64,000 nt of DNA. Origin: JAYPHU01 sp038127535 (GTDB lineage Bacteria; Pseudomonadota; Alphaproteobacteria; Rhodospirillales; UBA2165). Numbering within the stretch: the first letter of the stretch is position 1; each line of letters starts with the position of its first letter. Positions 26,773-35,799 of this stretch are shown piece after piece. The position numbers were made by a program, and so were the translations under genes. The stretch is from positions 34,518 to 98,517 of the forward strand of contig JAYPHU010000010.1 of NCBI GenBank assembly GCA_038127535.1. Direction: 5' to 3'. The notes beneath the pieces were generated by a model. That model made no database searches and was not told the origin of the DNA. It saw only the letters and a program-made list of their open reading frames with translations.

Positions 26773-27816
26773 CTATCCGTGGCTACTCAGAAAGTCTTCC
26801 AGCGGCTGAAAATTGATGTGTTCACCAAAAAGAATGCCTCCACCGGTACAATTGTAAGTAAGGCTTTCCGACTCCGCTGCCATCTCTAAAAAACACTCCC
26901 GATACCACATATAGGCGGGATCGGTATAAAACCATGTATCGATATGAGGATTGTGAACCCACATGAAAATTGAATCCAATTCCGCTTCACCGACCAGATC
27001 GACGGCCTCATGATAGTATTGGGTCGCCGTATAAGGCGTATCAGAGTAGTACGAGAAATCCATCCCCGTTAGAGCAACGTGCTTTATTCCGAGCACTTCA
27101 CACGCGATCATCCAACTTGCGGCACCAACATTGCCGCCCGCGTTTATGCATGGAAGCTTATTGAGACGATATAGCTCTCGCGTAACGCTGGTCTGCTCAT
27201 CCGGGTCATCAAGCATCGGGTTCCACCAAAATATTTGCATTCCAGCCCGCACCACCCGCCGAATTACTTGGTCAGACGTGCAGCTGGCGAGAGCTATCCG
27301 CATATCCCCAGCGTTTCGATCGATCAATTCAATCATTTCGCGGTTTGTTTCCAATTCACGAGCGAATCCCGTATCCATATCTTGCCGACGGTAATAGTCG
27401 TCCTGTTCGATCATGTCCTGAGTTAATTCCGGATCACCAAACCATCGGATAATACGCCCGGGAAGCGGATCAACCGAAACGACCAAATCAGGCATAACGT
27501 CGTTTTGGAGACAATAACGCATCGCACTTTCCGTCGCGATTATCGCCCCGCCATAGTCAACCTTCTTAATCGCCTTTATTGGATCCTGGTGACGGATACT
27601 TGGACCGGCAGCAATAATAACGGCGCTGTCTTTCGGCTTAAATTTTTGTCCCTTCAGCGCCGCGATCGATCTACCGTTTTCCAGATAGCGTACGTTAGCG
27701 CGCGCATTTGTTAGGGAACGGTCGCGAATCCGGTCAGCCGTCATGTTCTCCATGTTTTCGACCAACCGACGGCCAACGTCGCCGTGTTTAACCGGCGGCG
27801 TAACTGAGCTATTCAT
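26773..27816 (-). CDS. DUF115/Maf-like protein, candidate flagellin glycosyltransferase
   Basis: A 347-residue protein with the DUF115 core: VIIAAGPSIRHQDPI near 66-80, GAIIATESAMRY near 92-103 and PDLVVSVDP near 110-118, and downstream CINAGGNVG and ALTGMDFSYY. Maf (motility-associated factor) proteins with this domain put nonulosonic acids onto flagellin. Lying at the end of the legionaminate-type gene set it probably transfers that sugar to flagellin or a related acceptor; other DUF115 proteins are 6-hydroxymethylpterin pyrophosphokinases. It has only the DUF115 core, shorter than many Maf proteins. Confidence 0.72.
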   Translation of the reverse strand: MNSSVTPPVKHGDVGRRLVENMENMTADRIRDRSLTNARANVRYLENGRSIAALKGQKFKPKDSAVIIAAGPSIRHQDPIKAIKKVDYGGAIIATESAMRYCLQNDVMPDLVVSVDPLPGRIIRWFGDPELTQDMIEQDDYYRRQDMDTGFARELETNREMIELIDRNAGDMRIALASCTSDQVIRRVVRAGMQIFWWNPMLDDPDEQTSVTRELYRLNKLPCINAGGNVGAASWMIACEVLGIKHVALTGMDFSYYSDTPYTATQYYHEAVDLVGEAELDSIFMWVHNPHIDTWFYTDPAYMWYRECFLEMAAESESLTYNCTGGGILFGEHINFQPLEDFLSSHG

Positions 27817-27839
27817 CGCTCGAAGCTGTTCGATAGAAG

Positions 27840-28010
27840 TTAATTATCGTCAAGATTCCATTTCACTTTTTTCTTCGAAACGAACGCGATACTACCACCA
27901 AGCCTTTTCATAGCTCTTCTTTCAAACTCCTCTTCGAGATCGGACGCGTCTCCTTTGCTAGTCGAAACCTTTTTTTTCGGTTCGAAATTTCCCTTTAAAA
28001 CATCTGACAT
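27840..28010 (-). CDS. Small charged hypothetical protein (56 residues)
   Basis: An ATG at 28008-28010, preceded by AAAAGGA about nine bases upstream, opens a frame of 56 residues to a TAA at 27840-27842. The protein starts MSDVLKGNFEP, is rich in Lys and Glu (KKK near 12, DLEEEFERR near 24-32) and ends WNLDDN. It fills the gap between the CMP-legionaminate-synthetase-like and DUF115 genes with 29- and 23-base spacers, which looks like a real co-transcribed gene. Its function is not recognised; an acidic-basic helix suggests a small partner or adaptor (inference). Confidence 0.5.
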   Translation of the reverse strand: MSDVLKGNFEPKKKVSTSKGDASDLEEEFERRAMKRLGGSIAFVSKKKVKWNLDDN

Positions 28011-28039
28011 TTCTCGGTTCCTTTTATCTATTGAGCGGA

Positions 28040-28720
28040 TTAGGTTTTGAACATCGATTGTAACAACATAGCGCGGGCCAGGACGATATCCATCTCGGAA
28101 TCAACGTCGACCGAACGTTCCCGAGGCATTACGTGGCCAACGGTATCGTTTCCAAAGAAACTTTTTTGGGTTCTCAGCCAATCAGATTTAGCGACATACA
28201 CCGCACCGTTTACAGTAAAATGTTGTGGAAGGTCTTGGCGATTTACAAGCGGTCCGTCGGCACTAGCAAAAGGATGAATCCGACCTGTCCCATCACGATT
28301 GAAGTAATGGTATGGAGATTTATCCGCTGGTGTGATCGACACACAAGATGATGCGTTCAATTTCACGCAGGTCTCTATGCAGTCGTCAATATCGCCAGCG
28401 GTTCTAAGGGGCGAGGTCGCCTGTAAAAGCACGACCATATCATAGCTGCGATCAATTGAATCAAGAGCGTGCGTTAAAACGTCATAAATTAGGCTGTCAT
28501 CTCGCCCGAGTTCGGCAGGCCGCGTAAAAGGAATATCGGCGTTCCACTCCGTTGCGACCGCAATGATTTCCCGATCATCCGAGGAAACGATCGTCCGGTC
28601 GAGATATATTGACGCGTTTGCAGCCTCGATCGACCAAGCAATCATGGGTTTACCGCCAACATCTAGAACATTCTTGCGCGCAAGGCCCTTCGACCCTCCT
28701 CGTGCGGTAATAACAGCCAA
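28040..28720 (-). CDS. legF: CMP-legionaminic/sialic acid synthetase
   Basis: A 226-residue acylneuraminate cytidylyltransferase (NeuA/LegF/PtmB family) that joins CMP to a nonulosonic acid. Seen: ITARGGSKGLARKN (about 4-17), SSDDREI (about 46-52) and LLQATSPLRT (about 102-111), the family's nucleotide and substrate motifs. The NeuB, NeuC and HisH/HisF/amidotransferase genes beside it favour a legionaminate derivative. The start is a TTG at 28720 without a clear ribosome-binding site; a CTG seven codons upstream, directly after the HisH-like stop, would give a fuller N-terminus. Confidence 0.85.
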   Translation of the reverse strand: MAVITARGGSKGLARKNVLDVGGKPMIAWSIEAANASIYLDRTIVSSDDREIIAVATEWNADIPFTRPAELGRDDSLIYDVLTHALDSIDRSYDMVVLLQATSPLRTAGDIDDCIETCVKLNASSCVSITPADKSPYHYFNRDGTGRIHPFASADGPLVNRQDLPQHFTVNGAVYVAKSDWLRTQKSFFGNDTVGHVMPRERSVDVDSEMDIVLARAMLLQSMFKT

Positions 28721-28743
28721 TATGGAAAGGTTTTTATACAGCG

Positions 28744-29385
28744 TTAGTTTACTGCAAAAAAGTTGCGTAATATCTGCAACCCTGTTTCACCGCTTTTTTC
28801 AGGGTGAAATTGGCACCCACAGATATTCTCCCTCTGAACGGCGGCGGAAATCCGATAACCGTCGAAATCGCTGTCAGCAAGACGAACATCGTCTTCGACA
28901 GGCACCGCCGAAAAGGAATGAACAAAATAGCATGTTGCGTCTTGCCGTATACCCTCCAAGAGGGTGCCGTTCCACGCGCGTCCTGTCACGGGCACCTGCA
29001 ATGGCGACCAGCCAATGTGCGGCACCTTTCTGCGAATATTATTGTCGCCCTTTTTCGGTATCTCTCGAATGCTGCCCTGAATGAGACCTAAACCGCGATG
29101 TACCCCGAACTCCTTGCTCTCTTCAAACAACAGCTGCATGCCTAGGCAAATACCGAGGATAGGCCTTCCCGATACGGCATGGTCTAAAATAGGTTCGATT
29201 AGCTTTCGACGGGACAGTTCTGCCATAGCATCGCCGAATGCGCCGACACCCGGAAGAATCAACCGGCCGACGCTGGCGACCTGTTCTGGGCTACTCGCGA
29301 ACCCTACGTCGACACCGCAATATTCCAACGCTTTGCGTATGCTGAACAGATTGCCGCGATCATAATCTATTATGGCAGTATGCAT
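28744..29385 (-). CDS. hisH: HisH-like glutamine amidotransferase of sugar amidination
   Basis: A 213-residue class I glutaminase with the triad Cys80 (GICLGMQLL), His194 and Glu196 (FHPEKS). HisH releases ammonia from glutamine for a HisF partner. Next to a HisF-like gene and an N-acetyl-sugar amidotransferase it most likely feeds ammonia to acetamidino formation on a nonulosonic acid, as in the WbpG/HisH2/HisF2 and PseA-type systems. The start is taken at the ATG at 29385, overlapping the HisF-like gene by 16 bases; an upstream frame start at 29415 would overlap more. Confidence 0.85.
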   Translation of the reverse strand: MHTAIIDYDRGNLFSIRKALEYCGVDVGFASSPEQVASVGRLILPGVGAFGDAMAELSRRKLIEPILDHAVSGRPILGICLGMQLLFEESKEFGVHRGLGLIQGSIREIPKKGDNNIRRKVPHIGWSPLQVPVTGRAWNGTLLEGIRQDATCYFVHSFSAVPVEDDVRLADSDFDGYRISAAVQRENICGCQFHPEKSGETGLQILRNFFAVN

Positions 29386-30146
29386 TGGAAGTCTTGACGC
29401 ACAAAGCGGCCGCACGACGCAGCAGTCGATCGAATATCATGTAAGCTTAATTTGTTGTAATGCAAAACGTTCGCGATTGCTACGGCGTCCGCGCAACCAG
29501 TCACGACGACGTCGTGGACATGATCGACACTCCCCAAACCGCCGCTTGCGATAACCGGGACGTCTACAACGGAGGCTATCGCACGGACCAGGGCAATATC
29601 AAATCCTTTTAACGTTCCTTCGCGGTCGATGGATGTAACGAGAATCTCACCGGCACCCAAATTTTCGGCTTCGCGCGCCCACTCAATAGCATCCCACTCC
29701 GAAGGTTCACGACCATTATCACCATAAGCCTTCCATCCGCCGGCAGTTGATTTCGCTTGAATCGACAAGACCACACACTGAGATCCCAATTGCCTTGACA
29801 TATCCCTTATCAAATCGGGATTTTTGATCGCGGCCGTGTTAATGGCTATTTTATCAGCTCCGGCCCGCAATAAAATCCGGGCATCGTCTACGCTCCGAAT
29901 GCCACCACCAACCGTGATTGGCACAAATACTTTTTCCGCCGTGCGGCTGACCAAATCGACAATCGTGTTGCGTTCGTAAAGGCTTGCCACTGAATCAATG
30001 TATATAATTTCATCGATACCTTCGCGGTAATATCGTTCCGCAAATGACCGTGGGTCACCGACCTTGCGCAACCCTTCCAAATGGGTGCCTTTGATGAGGT
30101 ATGGTGCCTTGACATCCAGCCTTGCTATCAAACGAAGATTAGCCAT
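29370..30146 (-). CDS. hisF: HisF-like cyclase paralogue lacking the second catalytic Asp
   Basis: A 258-residue TIM barrel of the HisF family. Seen: Asp11 in IARLDVKA and the phosphate-binding VGGGIR and ASGGLG loops, but the position of HisF Asp130 (normally in an IDAK-like strand) is Gln130 in LSIQAK. Both aspartates are needed for the histidine-pathway cyclase reaction, so this protein is unlikely to serve histidine synthesis and may act mainly as the ammonia channel between HisH and the sugar amidotransferase (inference). It lies 6 bases after the amidotransferase gene and overlaps hisH-like by 16 bases. Confidence 0.82.
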   Translation of the reverse strand: MANLRLIARLDVKAPYLIKGTHLEGLRKVGDPRSFAERYYREGIDEIIYIDSVASLYERNTIVDLVSRTAEKVFVPITVGGGIRSVDDARILLRAGADKIAINTAAIKNPDLIRDMSRQLGSQCVVLSIQAKSTAGGWKAYGDNGREPSEWDAIEWAREAENLGAGEILVTSIDREGTLKGFDIALVRAIASVVDVPVIASGGLGSVDHVHDVVVTGCADAVAIANVLHYNKLSLHDIRSTAASCGRFVRQDFQCILP

Positions 30147-30152
30147 TTAATA

Positions 30153-31475
30153 TTATGCGTCCTCGGACCAAGCAGCCGAGCGCAATGCCCATTCTCCATT
30201 TTCTATTTTCCAAATATGCGGCGAACGAAAATTGTCGCACAAGAGGTTGAAATATTCACGATCCAAAATCGGTGACTCGAACGCCTTATGGGCTGTTTTG
30301 AATTCTTCTTTGGGAATGGAAAGATAGCGGAACAATTCTTCGGCAAATCTTTTCGGAAACTCACCATCATAACGCCGGACCAGAGCGACACCTTCCTCTC
30401 TTGTGATATCGTCGGACCGAATTTCCTGGGCGGCGTCCGCCGTGGCCCTACCAATGCCGAATTTGATGAACGTCGTGAAATAGTGGAAATCATCCATCCG
30501 GTCATCAATGGAATTATACTTGCTGTAGGTCCCAGGCGTTCGCTCGGGCGAGGGTTCAAATCCACAATGTTCCTGTGAGTAGTAATAACAACTCTGCGGA
30601 TGCCACTTGAGATAATATCCAAGATAGTGAACCTCGGTTCCTACCCGCTCAAGTTCGCCCAGCTTCGCGGGAAGGTACGGATTGAGATCCACGCTTTCTA
30701 CGCCGAACGTATTTTTTAAGTCGTCGACACTGACACCGCCGATAAAAATATTCCTGTCGTCGGTTTCGGTAAAAAAGGAATTATCACGCAACGCCGTCGA
30801 GACATCGGATCGCGGATTTCCATATTCGGCTTCGTTTTCGCCATAGAAAACCAGAGGAATGTCATAAAGCGCTGAATATCGCGGGGCCAGTGCTTTCTGT
30901 CCGATAATGAAGGGCTGAAACGGGTGAAAAAGAACGTCAACCGCCAATCTTGTGAGAAGCCGATGCACTCGGCCGTTCGGCGTAACCAACACGTTGTCAA
31001 ATCCAGCATGGATCCAGCGCTGAAAATTGCGCCACCCCCAGTCCGTATATATGTGGGGCGCCCAAGTCACGGTCAAAGGATGCATGTTGAACTCGGTTTT
31101 TAATACGTGGGCGGCATAAAAACTATCCTTTCCACCAGAACCGGGAACCAAGCAGTCGTAATGCCCGTCATTTCTCCTAAACCGGTCACATAACTCTTCT
31201 AACATCTGGCGGCGTTCCGACCAGTCGATCGATTTTTTTTCTTGGGCTACGTGGCACGCGTCGCAAATTCCGTCTTCATCCAAATTGATCGTTTTTTTAC
31301 TGGAAGTCGCGACGTGTCTGAACTCAACAGCGGAATTGGGGCGTTGATTGGATATCACACAGGTACGGCAAAAGCACACCTCTTGCGGAAGGCCATATCG
31401 CGCAGGCTTTTCCGAAAGCGCCGGCAAGAAGTGATTGGGATCGATGGGCGAGGGGCGAGAAATACGTATCGTCAT
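30153..31475 (-). CDS. N-acetyl sugar amidotransferase (PseA/WbpG-like)
   Basis: A PP-loop ATP-pyrophosphatase-type amidotransferase that turns an N-acetyl group into acetamidino using ammonia from HisH/HisF. Seen (numbered from the ATG at 31475, 440 residues): an N-terminal zinc-like cysteine set C34, C36, C39 and C71, C74; PP-loop SGGKDS at 113-118; WTDGWGN-like WGWRNFQRWI; and FYGENEAEYGNP, characteristic of the family. A longer frame to 31541 would overlap the upstream gene. The three-gene HisH/HisF/amidotransferase set predicts an acetamidino-legionaminic acid such as Leg5Am7Ac (inference). Confidence 0.88.
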   Translation of the reverse strand: MTIRISRPSPIDPNHFLPALSEKPARYGLPQEVCFCRTCVISNQRPNSAVEFRHVATSSKKTINLDEDGICDACHVAQEKKSIDWSERRQMLEELCDRFRRNDGHYDCLVPGSGGKDSFYAAHVLKTEFNMHPLTVTWAPHIYTDWGWRNFQRWIHAGFDNVLVTPNGRVHRLLTRLAVDVLFHPFQPFIIGQKALAPRYSALYDIPLVFYGENEAEYGNPRSDVSTALRDNSFFTETDDRNIFIGGVSVDDLKNTFGVESVDLNPYLPAKLGELERVGTEVHYLGYYLKWHPQSCYYYSQEHCGFEPSPERTPGTYSKYNSIDDRMDDFHYFTTFIKFGIGRATADAAQEIRSDDITREEGVALVRRYDGEFPKRFAEELFRYLSIPKEEFKTAHKAFESPILDREYFNLLCDNFRSPHIWKIENGEWALRSAAWSEDA

Positions 31476-31476
31476 T

Positions 31477-32535
31477 TTATTTTTCACTAAATACGGAACT
31501 GAATTCACCGTTCGCGCGGCGGTAATCTTCATATTGGCCAATGTCGAGCCAGTACTCTCTCACCGGGAATGCTGCCGGAAAATCTCCTTGGTCGATCAGC
31601 ATTTGGAATAAATCTGTCATGTTCAGCGGCGATCCTTTCTCTATTATCGACAAAACGGTTGGTTCCAGAACATAGATTCCGGCGTTCACATAATACGTTT
31701 TCGATGGCTTTTCGATTAAACGCGTTATTTTTCCATGGCCGATATCCACGACGCCGTAAGGAACTTGGAATTCAAATTCTCGAACGCACATTGTTGCTTG
31801 AGCGCCGTGTTCCGAATGAAATGCGAGTAATTGACTAAAATTCGTCTTGGTCAGAACGTCGGCGTTCATGACAATCAACGGGTGCTCTATTTCTTCCTGG
31901 ATAAGGCTGAGCGAACCAGCCGTTCCCAAGCTGTTATCTTCCTCGAGGTAGACAATATCCACACCCCAACGGTCGCCGTCGCCAATATATTCCTTTACGC
32001 GATCGGCCATATAATTGACCGAAATAAAAAATCGGTTGAAATTGTATCCGACAAACGACTCCAGGATTGTTTCCAACAGCGGCTTCCGGCCAACCTCCAG
32101 AAGCGGTTTAGGCAGATGATCCGTCATAGGGCGCAGTCGTTGGCCTAATCCCCCAGCCATTAATACAACCCAATTGTCCAGTGGCGCCGCAGTTTCGATA
32201 TCGTCACGGATAACCAAGCCGACTACCGTTCCGGTGGTGTCGAGCAAAGGTAGTTGCCGCACACTGGCACGTAACATGATCTCGTTATGGACAGCCTTCT
32301 CGACGTCCGGAGAACTCACAAGCGGATTGGGGTTCATAACGTCTTCAACCGTGCTTGATAGCGAGTGCGTCCGGATTAGGCCACGCCGGATATCACCGTC
32401 GGTAACCGTTCCCAAAAGGCGGTGGCCGGTATCAACGACAAGACAGATTTGCAAAGAACTCGCGTCGATGATTTCGATCGCACGCTCCAGCGTTTCTTGA
32501 GGAAAAACCAGAGTATTTCTCCAATCTTTCACCAT
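31477..32535 (-). CDS. ptmE: CBS-domain nucleotidyltransferase (PtmE-like)
   Basis: A 352-residue protein with two CBS motifs (about 8-115; VTDGDIRRGL, PLLDTTGTVVGLV) followed by an NTP-transferase domain with AGGLGQRLRP (127-136), PKPLLEVG and NADVLT. In the Campylobacter legionaminate pathway PtmE makes GDP-glucosamine from glucosamine-1-phosphate, entering by GDP-activated sugar. Finding this enzyme suggests a GDP-linked route here too, although LegB and LegH are not seen in the window. It is preceded by GGAAGGATCGG and followed almost directly (one base) by the amidotransferase gene. Confidence 0.8.
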   Translation of the reverse strand: MVKDWRNTLVFPQETLERAIEIIDASSLQICLVVDTGHRLLGTVTDGDIRRGLIRTHSLSSTVEDVMNPNPLVSSPDVEKAVHNEIMLRASVRQLPLLDTTGTVVGLVIRDDIETAAPLDNWVVLMAGGLGQRLRPMTDHLPKPLLEVGRKPLLETILESFVGYNFNRFFISVNYMADRVKEYIGDGDRWGVDIVYLEEDNSLGTAGSLSLIQEEIEHPLIVMNADVLTKTNFSQLLAFHSEHGAQATMCVREFEFQVPYGVVDIGHGKITRLIEKPSKTYYVNAGIYVLEPTVLSIIEKGSPLNMTDLFQMLIDQGDFPAAFPVREYWLDIGQYEDYRRANGEFSSVFSEK

Positions 32536-32551
32536 TTCCGATCCTTCCGCT

Positions 32552-33667
32552 TCACTTCGAACGTCTGCGCCGGGCTACGATCAGATCGTCTGTATCATAA
32601 TGCCGTGTCGCTTTCTCGCCCAAATAAGACCAGAACATTTTCGGCGATACACCATTTCCGGGCCGTTTGATTCCGAGGTTTTGTTCGGTAAAAACATCGC
32701 CTTTTCTGATTGGCTGGCGGGCGACAAGACTTTTTCGGGCAATGGGCATATTCTTTAACTCGGATTCTGTTGGAGCTTTTTTTGTTGACCCCAGCGCAGC
32801 CTCTACCTCGCGAATTTGACGTACGAATTCTATTAATTCATTTGGTATCAGAGATGCTTTATGATCGGGACCGGGCAACGTTCGGTCCAAAGTGAAATGT
32901 TTTTCGATTATTCTTGCCCCTAATGCCACAGCAGCAGGTGCGGCTGAAATTCCAAACGAATGATCGGAGAACCCGACGGTCGTTCCAAAATTTGCTCGAA
33001 TTTCTCCGATTGCCCCTAAATTTAGTTCGTCGATGGGAGCCGGGTATTCAGTCGTGCAGTGCAACAATGAAACTTGATCGGTAATCCAATCCCGAACCGA
33101 GCTTTTCATTCGGGATTTTTTGAACCCGACCTCATATCGCGTCGGCTTCACTCCTTCATGCCCAGCGGCCAAGTATCCCAACGCGGAATCGATCTCGGAA
33201 ATATTCGCCATTCCGGTTGAAAGAAAAACTCGATTGGCCAAACTGCCGACGCGAACGAGCAACGGAGCGTTCGTTATTTCGCCGGACGGTACTTTGATCG
33301 TATCGAGGCCTAGGCCATACACCAGAAATTCCAGACTCAATATGTCGAACGGGGTTGAAAGAAAATCGATTTTATTGTGGCGGGCGTGTCGGACCAATTC
33401 ACGATGAGCTTCTTTATCGAGCTCCAGTTTCCGGACCATTTCGAGTTGCGATGCTTCGTTTTTGACATTTTTCACTTGATACGAAGCCATGGGCGCGTGG
33501 CTAGATATAACTTCGTCGGGAACGAATGTCTGAAACTTAACGGCATCGGCCCCGGCCGCCGCGGCGGCTTTTATCATCGTCTTTGCCCGCCGCAGACTTC
33601 CGTTATGATTAACCCCGGCTTCTGCTATAATATATACTTTTTGATTTTTTGATTTGTTAGACAACAT
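32552..33667 (-). CDS. legI: Legionaminic/N-acetylneuraminic acid synthase
   Basis: A PEP-dependent condensing enzyme (NeuB/LegI family) that joins PEP to an N-acetylated hexosamine to give a nonulosonic acid. Seen: IAEAGVNHNGSL at the N-terminus, VKFQTF, CTTEYPA, and FSDHSFG, then a C-terminal SAF/antifreeze-like domain with RKSLVARQPIRKGD. Start chosen at the ATG at 33667 (371 residues), preceded by CCAGG and overlapping the NeuC-like gene by 11 bases. Whether it makes sialic or legionaminic acid cannot be read directly; neighbours favour the latter. Confidence 0.87.
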   Translation of the reverse strand: MLSNKSKNQKVYIIAEAGVNHNGSLRRAKTMIKAAAAAGADAVKFQTFVPDEVISSHAPMASYQVKNVKNEASQLEMVRKLELDKEAHRELVRHARHNKIDFLSTPFDILSLEFLVYGLGLDTIKVPSGEITNAPLLVRVGSLANRVFLSTGMANISEIDSALGYLAAGHEGVKPTRYEVGFKKSRMKSSVRDWITDQVSLLHCTTEYPAPIDELNLGAIGEIRANFGTTVGFSDHSFGISAAPAAVALGARIIEKHFTLDRTLPGPDHKASLIPNELIEFVRQIREVEAALGSTKKAPTESELKNMPIARKSLVARQPIRKGDVFTEQNLGIKRPGNGVSPKMFWSYLGEKATRHYDTDDLIVARRRRSK

Positions 33668-34835
33668 GATGAACCTGGACATCGATTAGGTCGTAGAATT
33701 GTTTTCTTTTCAGATCTTCTGCATTTGTTTGCCTGAGCGTGTCCGCGATGATATTCGACGCGTTCCCAATAAGATAAGGAGAGCTCCCGTCACAATATTT
33801 TTCTCGGAATCCCAGATCGAGGCATTTCAATAAGCCATCGCGAATAGCTTCTCGCGAGGGATCGCAGTCAACCACCGAATTGGCCCGGAGCCTTCCTTTC
33901 TGCCGATCACCTATGTTGAGCGTGGGGGTTCCAAGGATCGGCGCTTCGAGCATTCCGCTCGATGAATTTCCAACTACCGCTGCTGATAGGGCAATAGCGC
34001 CGAGATAGAAGGTCTGACCAAGCGATTCAATAACCGCAACTCGTTCTGAATTCCTAGCAGAATAATCACGAAAATAGTCGGAGATAAAATCGGACTTCGG
34101 ATCGGCATTTACACCCGTAATGAGAACCATACGGTCGGGAAATTCGTCGATGGCCTTTGTGAGTTCGGTGACCGCCACCAAGTCGTCGATCCCGAGAGTG
34201 ACAGGGTGATAGGTGACCAGGAAGAATTCTTCCCGGAGTTTTTGTCCTGCGCGTTTTGAAAGATCGCCCAGATTCGGAAGCTCGATACGGCCCAAAAAAT
34301 CGATTCCTGGCGCACCCGATAAAATGACTCGCGCCGGGGCCTCTCCCAACTGGACAATCCTTTTTCGATAAGCTTCCGCAGCCGCAAAATGTAGATGGGC
34401 CATTTTCGAAATTGCGTGACGAAACGATTCGTCCATTGCGCCTTCGGTAATTTCTCCGCCGTGGATGTGGGCGATTGGCACCCGCATTATCGTCGCCGCC
34501 ATTGCCGCCGCCATCATCTCATAGCGGTCACCGAGAATGACCACGATCTCCGGCTTTAATCTGTCCAACGACTCTGCCAGTTTGCCGACAGCCATGCCGA
34601 CAGCATTCGCCACGGACAAATTTGTATCATCAAAAAGATCTATCTCCACTTTTTCGTGTATATCAAACCCGTCAGCCTCGATCTCACGATAAGTAAGGCC
34701 AAACTTCTCCCTCAAATGTGCGCCGGTGACGATCCATTGCAGATCGGATTCGGGATCATCTTCGATAATGCGCGCTAGCCAGCGTAAGTGGCCATATTCG
34801 GCCCGAGAGCCCGTTACGATACAAATAATTCGCAT
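33657..34835 (-). CDS. legG: UDP/GDP-sugar 2-epimerase, hydrolysing (NeuC/LegG-like)
   Basis: A 392-residue hydrolysing 2-epimerase that gives the free 2-epimerised amino sugar used by LegI. Seen: TGSRAEYGHLR at the start (8-18), VVILGDRYEM (near 98-107), HIHGGEITEG (near 121-130) and a GNSSSGMLEAP segment, all typical of NeuC/LegG. It overlaps legI by 11 bases. With LegC-like, LegI-like and LegF-like genes nearby it accounts for the middle of a nonulosonic acid pathway. Confidence 0.87.
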   Translation of the reverse strand: MRIICIVTGSRAEYGHLRWLARIIEDDPESDLQWIVTGAHLREKFGLTYREIEADGFDIHEKVEIDLFDDTNLSVANAVGMAVGKLAESLDRLKPEIVVILGDRYEMMAAAMAATIMRVPIAHIHGGEITEGAMDESFRHAISKMAHLHFAAAEAYRKRIVQLGEAPARVILSGAPGIDFLGRIELPNLGDLSKRAGQKLREEFFLVTYHPVTLGIDDLVAVTELTKAIDEFPDRMVLITGVNADPKSDFISDYFRDYSARNSERVAVIESLGQTFYLGAIALSAAVVGNSSSGMLEAPILGTPTLNIGDRQKGRLRANSVVDCDPSREAIRDGLLKCLDLGFREKYCDGSSPYLIGNASNIIADTLRQTNAEDLKRKQFYDLIDVQVHHVV

Positions 34836-34890
34836 CGCTTGACTCGCGGCCTTTGACGGTCATAAAAGGCCTTGTCCGAAAACATGGACG

Positions 34891-35799
34891 TTAAAAGCAC
34901 TCGGATTTGTAGGTGCGCGCGATACCGTCTAGGAGCGCAACATGAGGCCGGTACCCCAAAACGGTTTGCGCCTTCGAGATATCAACATTGAAACGAGAAA
35001 TCGGTTCGCGAAGATCTGGTTTTTCCGACACGACCACCTTCCCGCGACCAACCGTTTGGACGCAAGCCCCAGCAATCTCATTAATACTGACCATATTCCC
35101 GTGGCCGATGTTGAAAATGCCTTCGGCGCCACGATCGGTGACTAGGATTATTGCCTGCGCCACGTCATCTGCGTGAACGAGATTGATGCGATCGTCAGTC
35201 GGTGGATCCAGCTCCAACTCTTCTCCTCGGCTCGCTTTGGCGAGGAAAGATGAGATCAACTTATCCGAACTTTGTCCCGTTCCATAAATTGCCGTTGCCC
35301 TTAAAATGGAAACATGAAGCCCTTTCCCGCGCAGGTTAATAAGTACCTGCTCACCAAGCGACTTCGAAAAACCATATTCACCCAATTGTTCGCCGGAGGC
35401 CAATGGAGCATTTTCATCTTTGAGAGAGGCACCATCCGAATCAGAGTATACAATCGCGCCCGAGAGATATATGAGCATAATCCCCCTCTCGGCTGCCCAC
35501 TCTCCCAGGCAAAGGCACGCCCGAACATTAGCGTCGAACCAATCAGGCGAACGATATCGCTGCCCGCCCTCGGGGGTCTCCGCACCGATATGCAGGAATG
35601 CCTGGACGTCCGGAAACATTTCGTCGAGTTCTTCCGCCGACTTCCAATCCGACAAATCCCAGACAACCCAACCCGGCCGATGGGAGTTTACAGATCGCGA
35701 ACTGCATATGCTTTCAACCCCCCTTTGATCGAGACGGCTCAGCAAATGGCGACCAACGATACCGGAAGCGCCGCTAACAGCAACCTTGCTTAAAGGCAT
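34891..35799 (-). CDS. NAD-dependent epimerase/dehydratase (extended SDR)
   Basis: A 302-residue extended SDR. Seen: GASGIVG (10-16), Ser113 and catalytic Tyr142-x3-Lys146 (YGFSK), and a C-terminal nucleotide-sugar part (INLVHADDVAQAI, FNIGHGNMVS). It would epimerise or reduce a nucleotide sugar. It lacks the sequence features of the LegB 4,6-dehydratase, being shorter and with a different N-terminus. It overlaps the ATP-grasp gene by 10 bases and is 55 bases before legG. Confidence 0.82.
   Translation of the reverse strand: MPLSKVAVSGASGIVGRHLLSRLDQRGVESICSSRSVNSHRPGWVVWDLSDWKSAEELDEMFPDVQAFLHIGAETPEGGQRYRSPDWFDANVRACLCLGEWAAERGIMLIYLSGAIVYSDSDGASLKDENAPLASGEQLGEYGFSKSLGEQVLINLRGKGLHVSILRATAIYGTGQSSDKLISSFLAKASRGEELELDPPTDDRINLVHADDVAQAIILVTDRGAEGIFNIGHGNMVSINEIAGACVQTVGRGKVVVSEKPDLREPISRFNVDISKAQTVLGYRPHVALLDGIARTYKSECF

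Noticed and set aside
29370..30146. HisH/HisF as genuine histidine biosynthesis genes
   Set aside because: They stand between sugar amidotransferase and CMP-nonulosonate synthetase genes, no other his gene is present, and HisF Asp130 is Gln.
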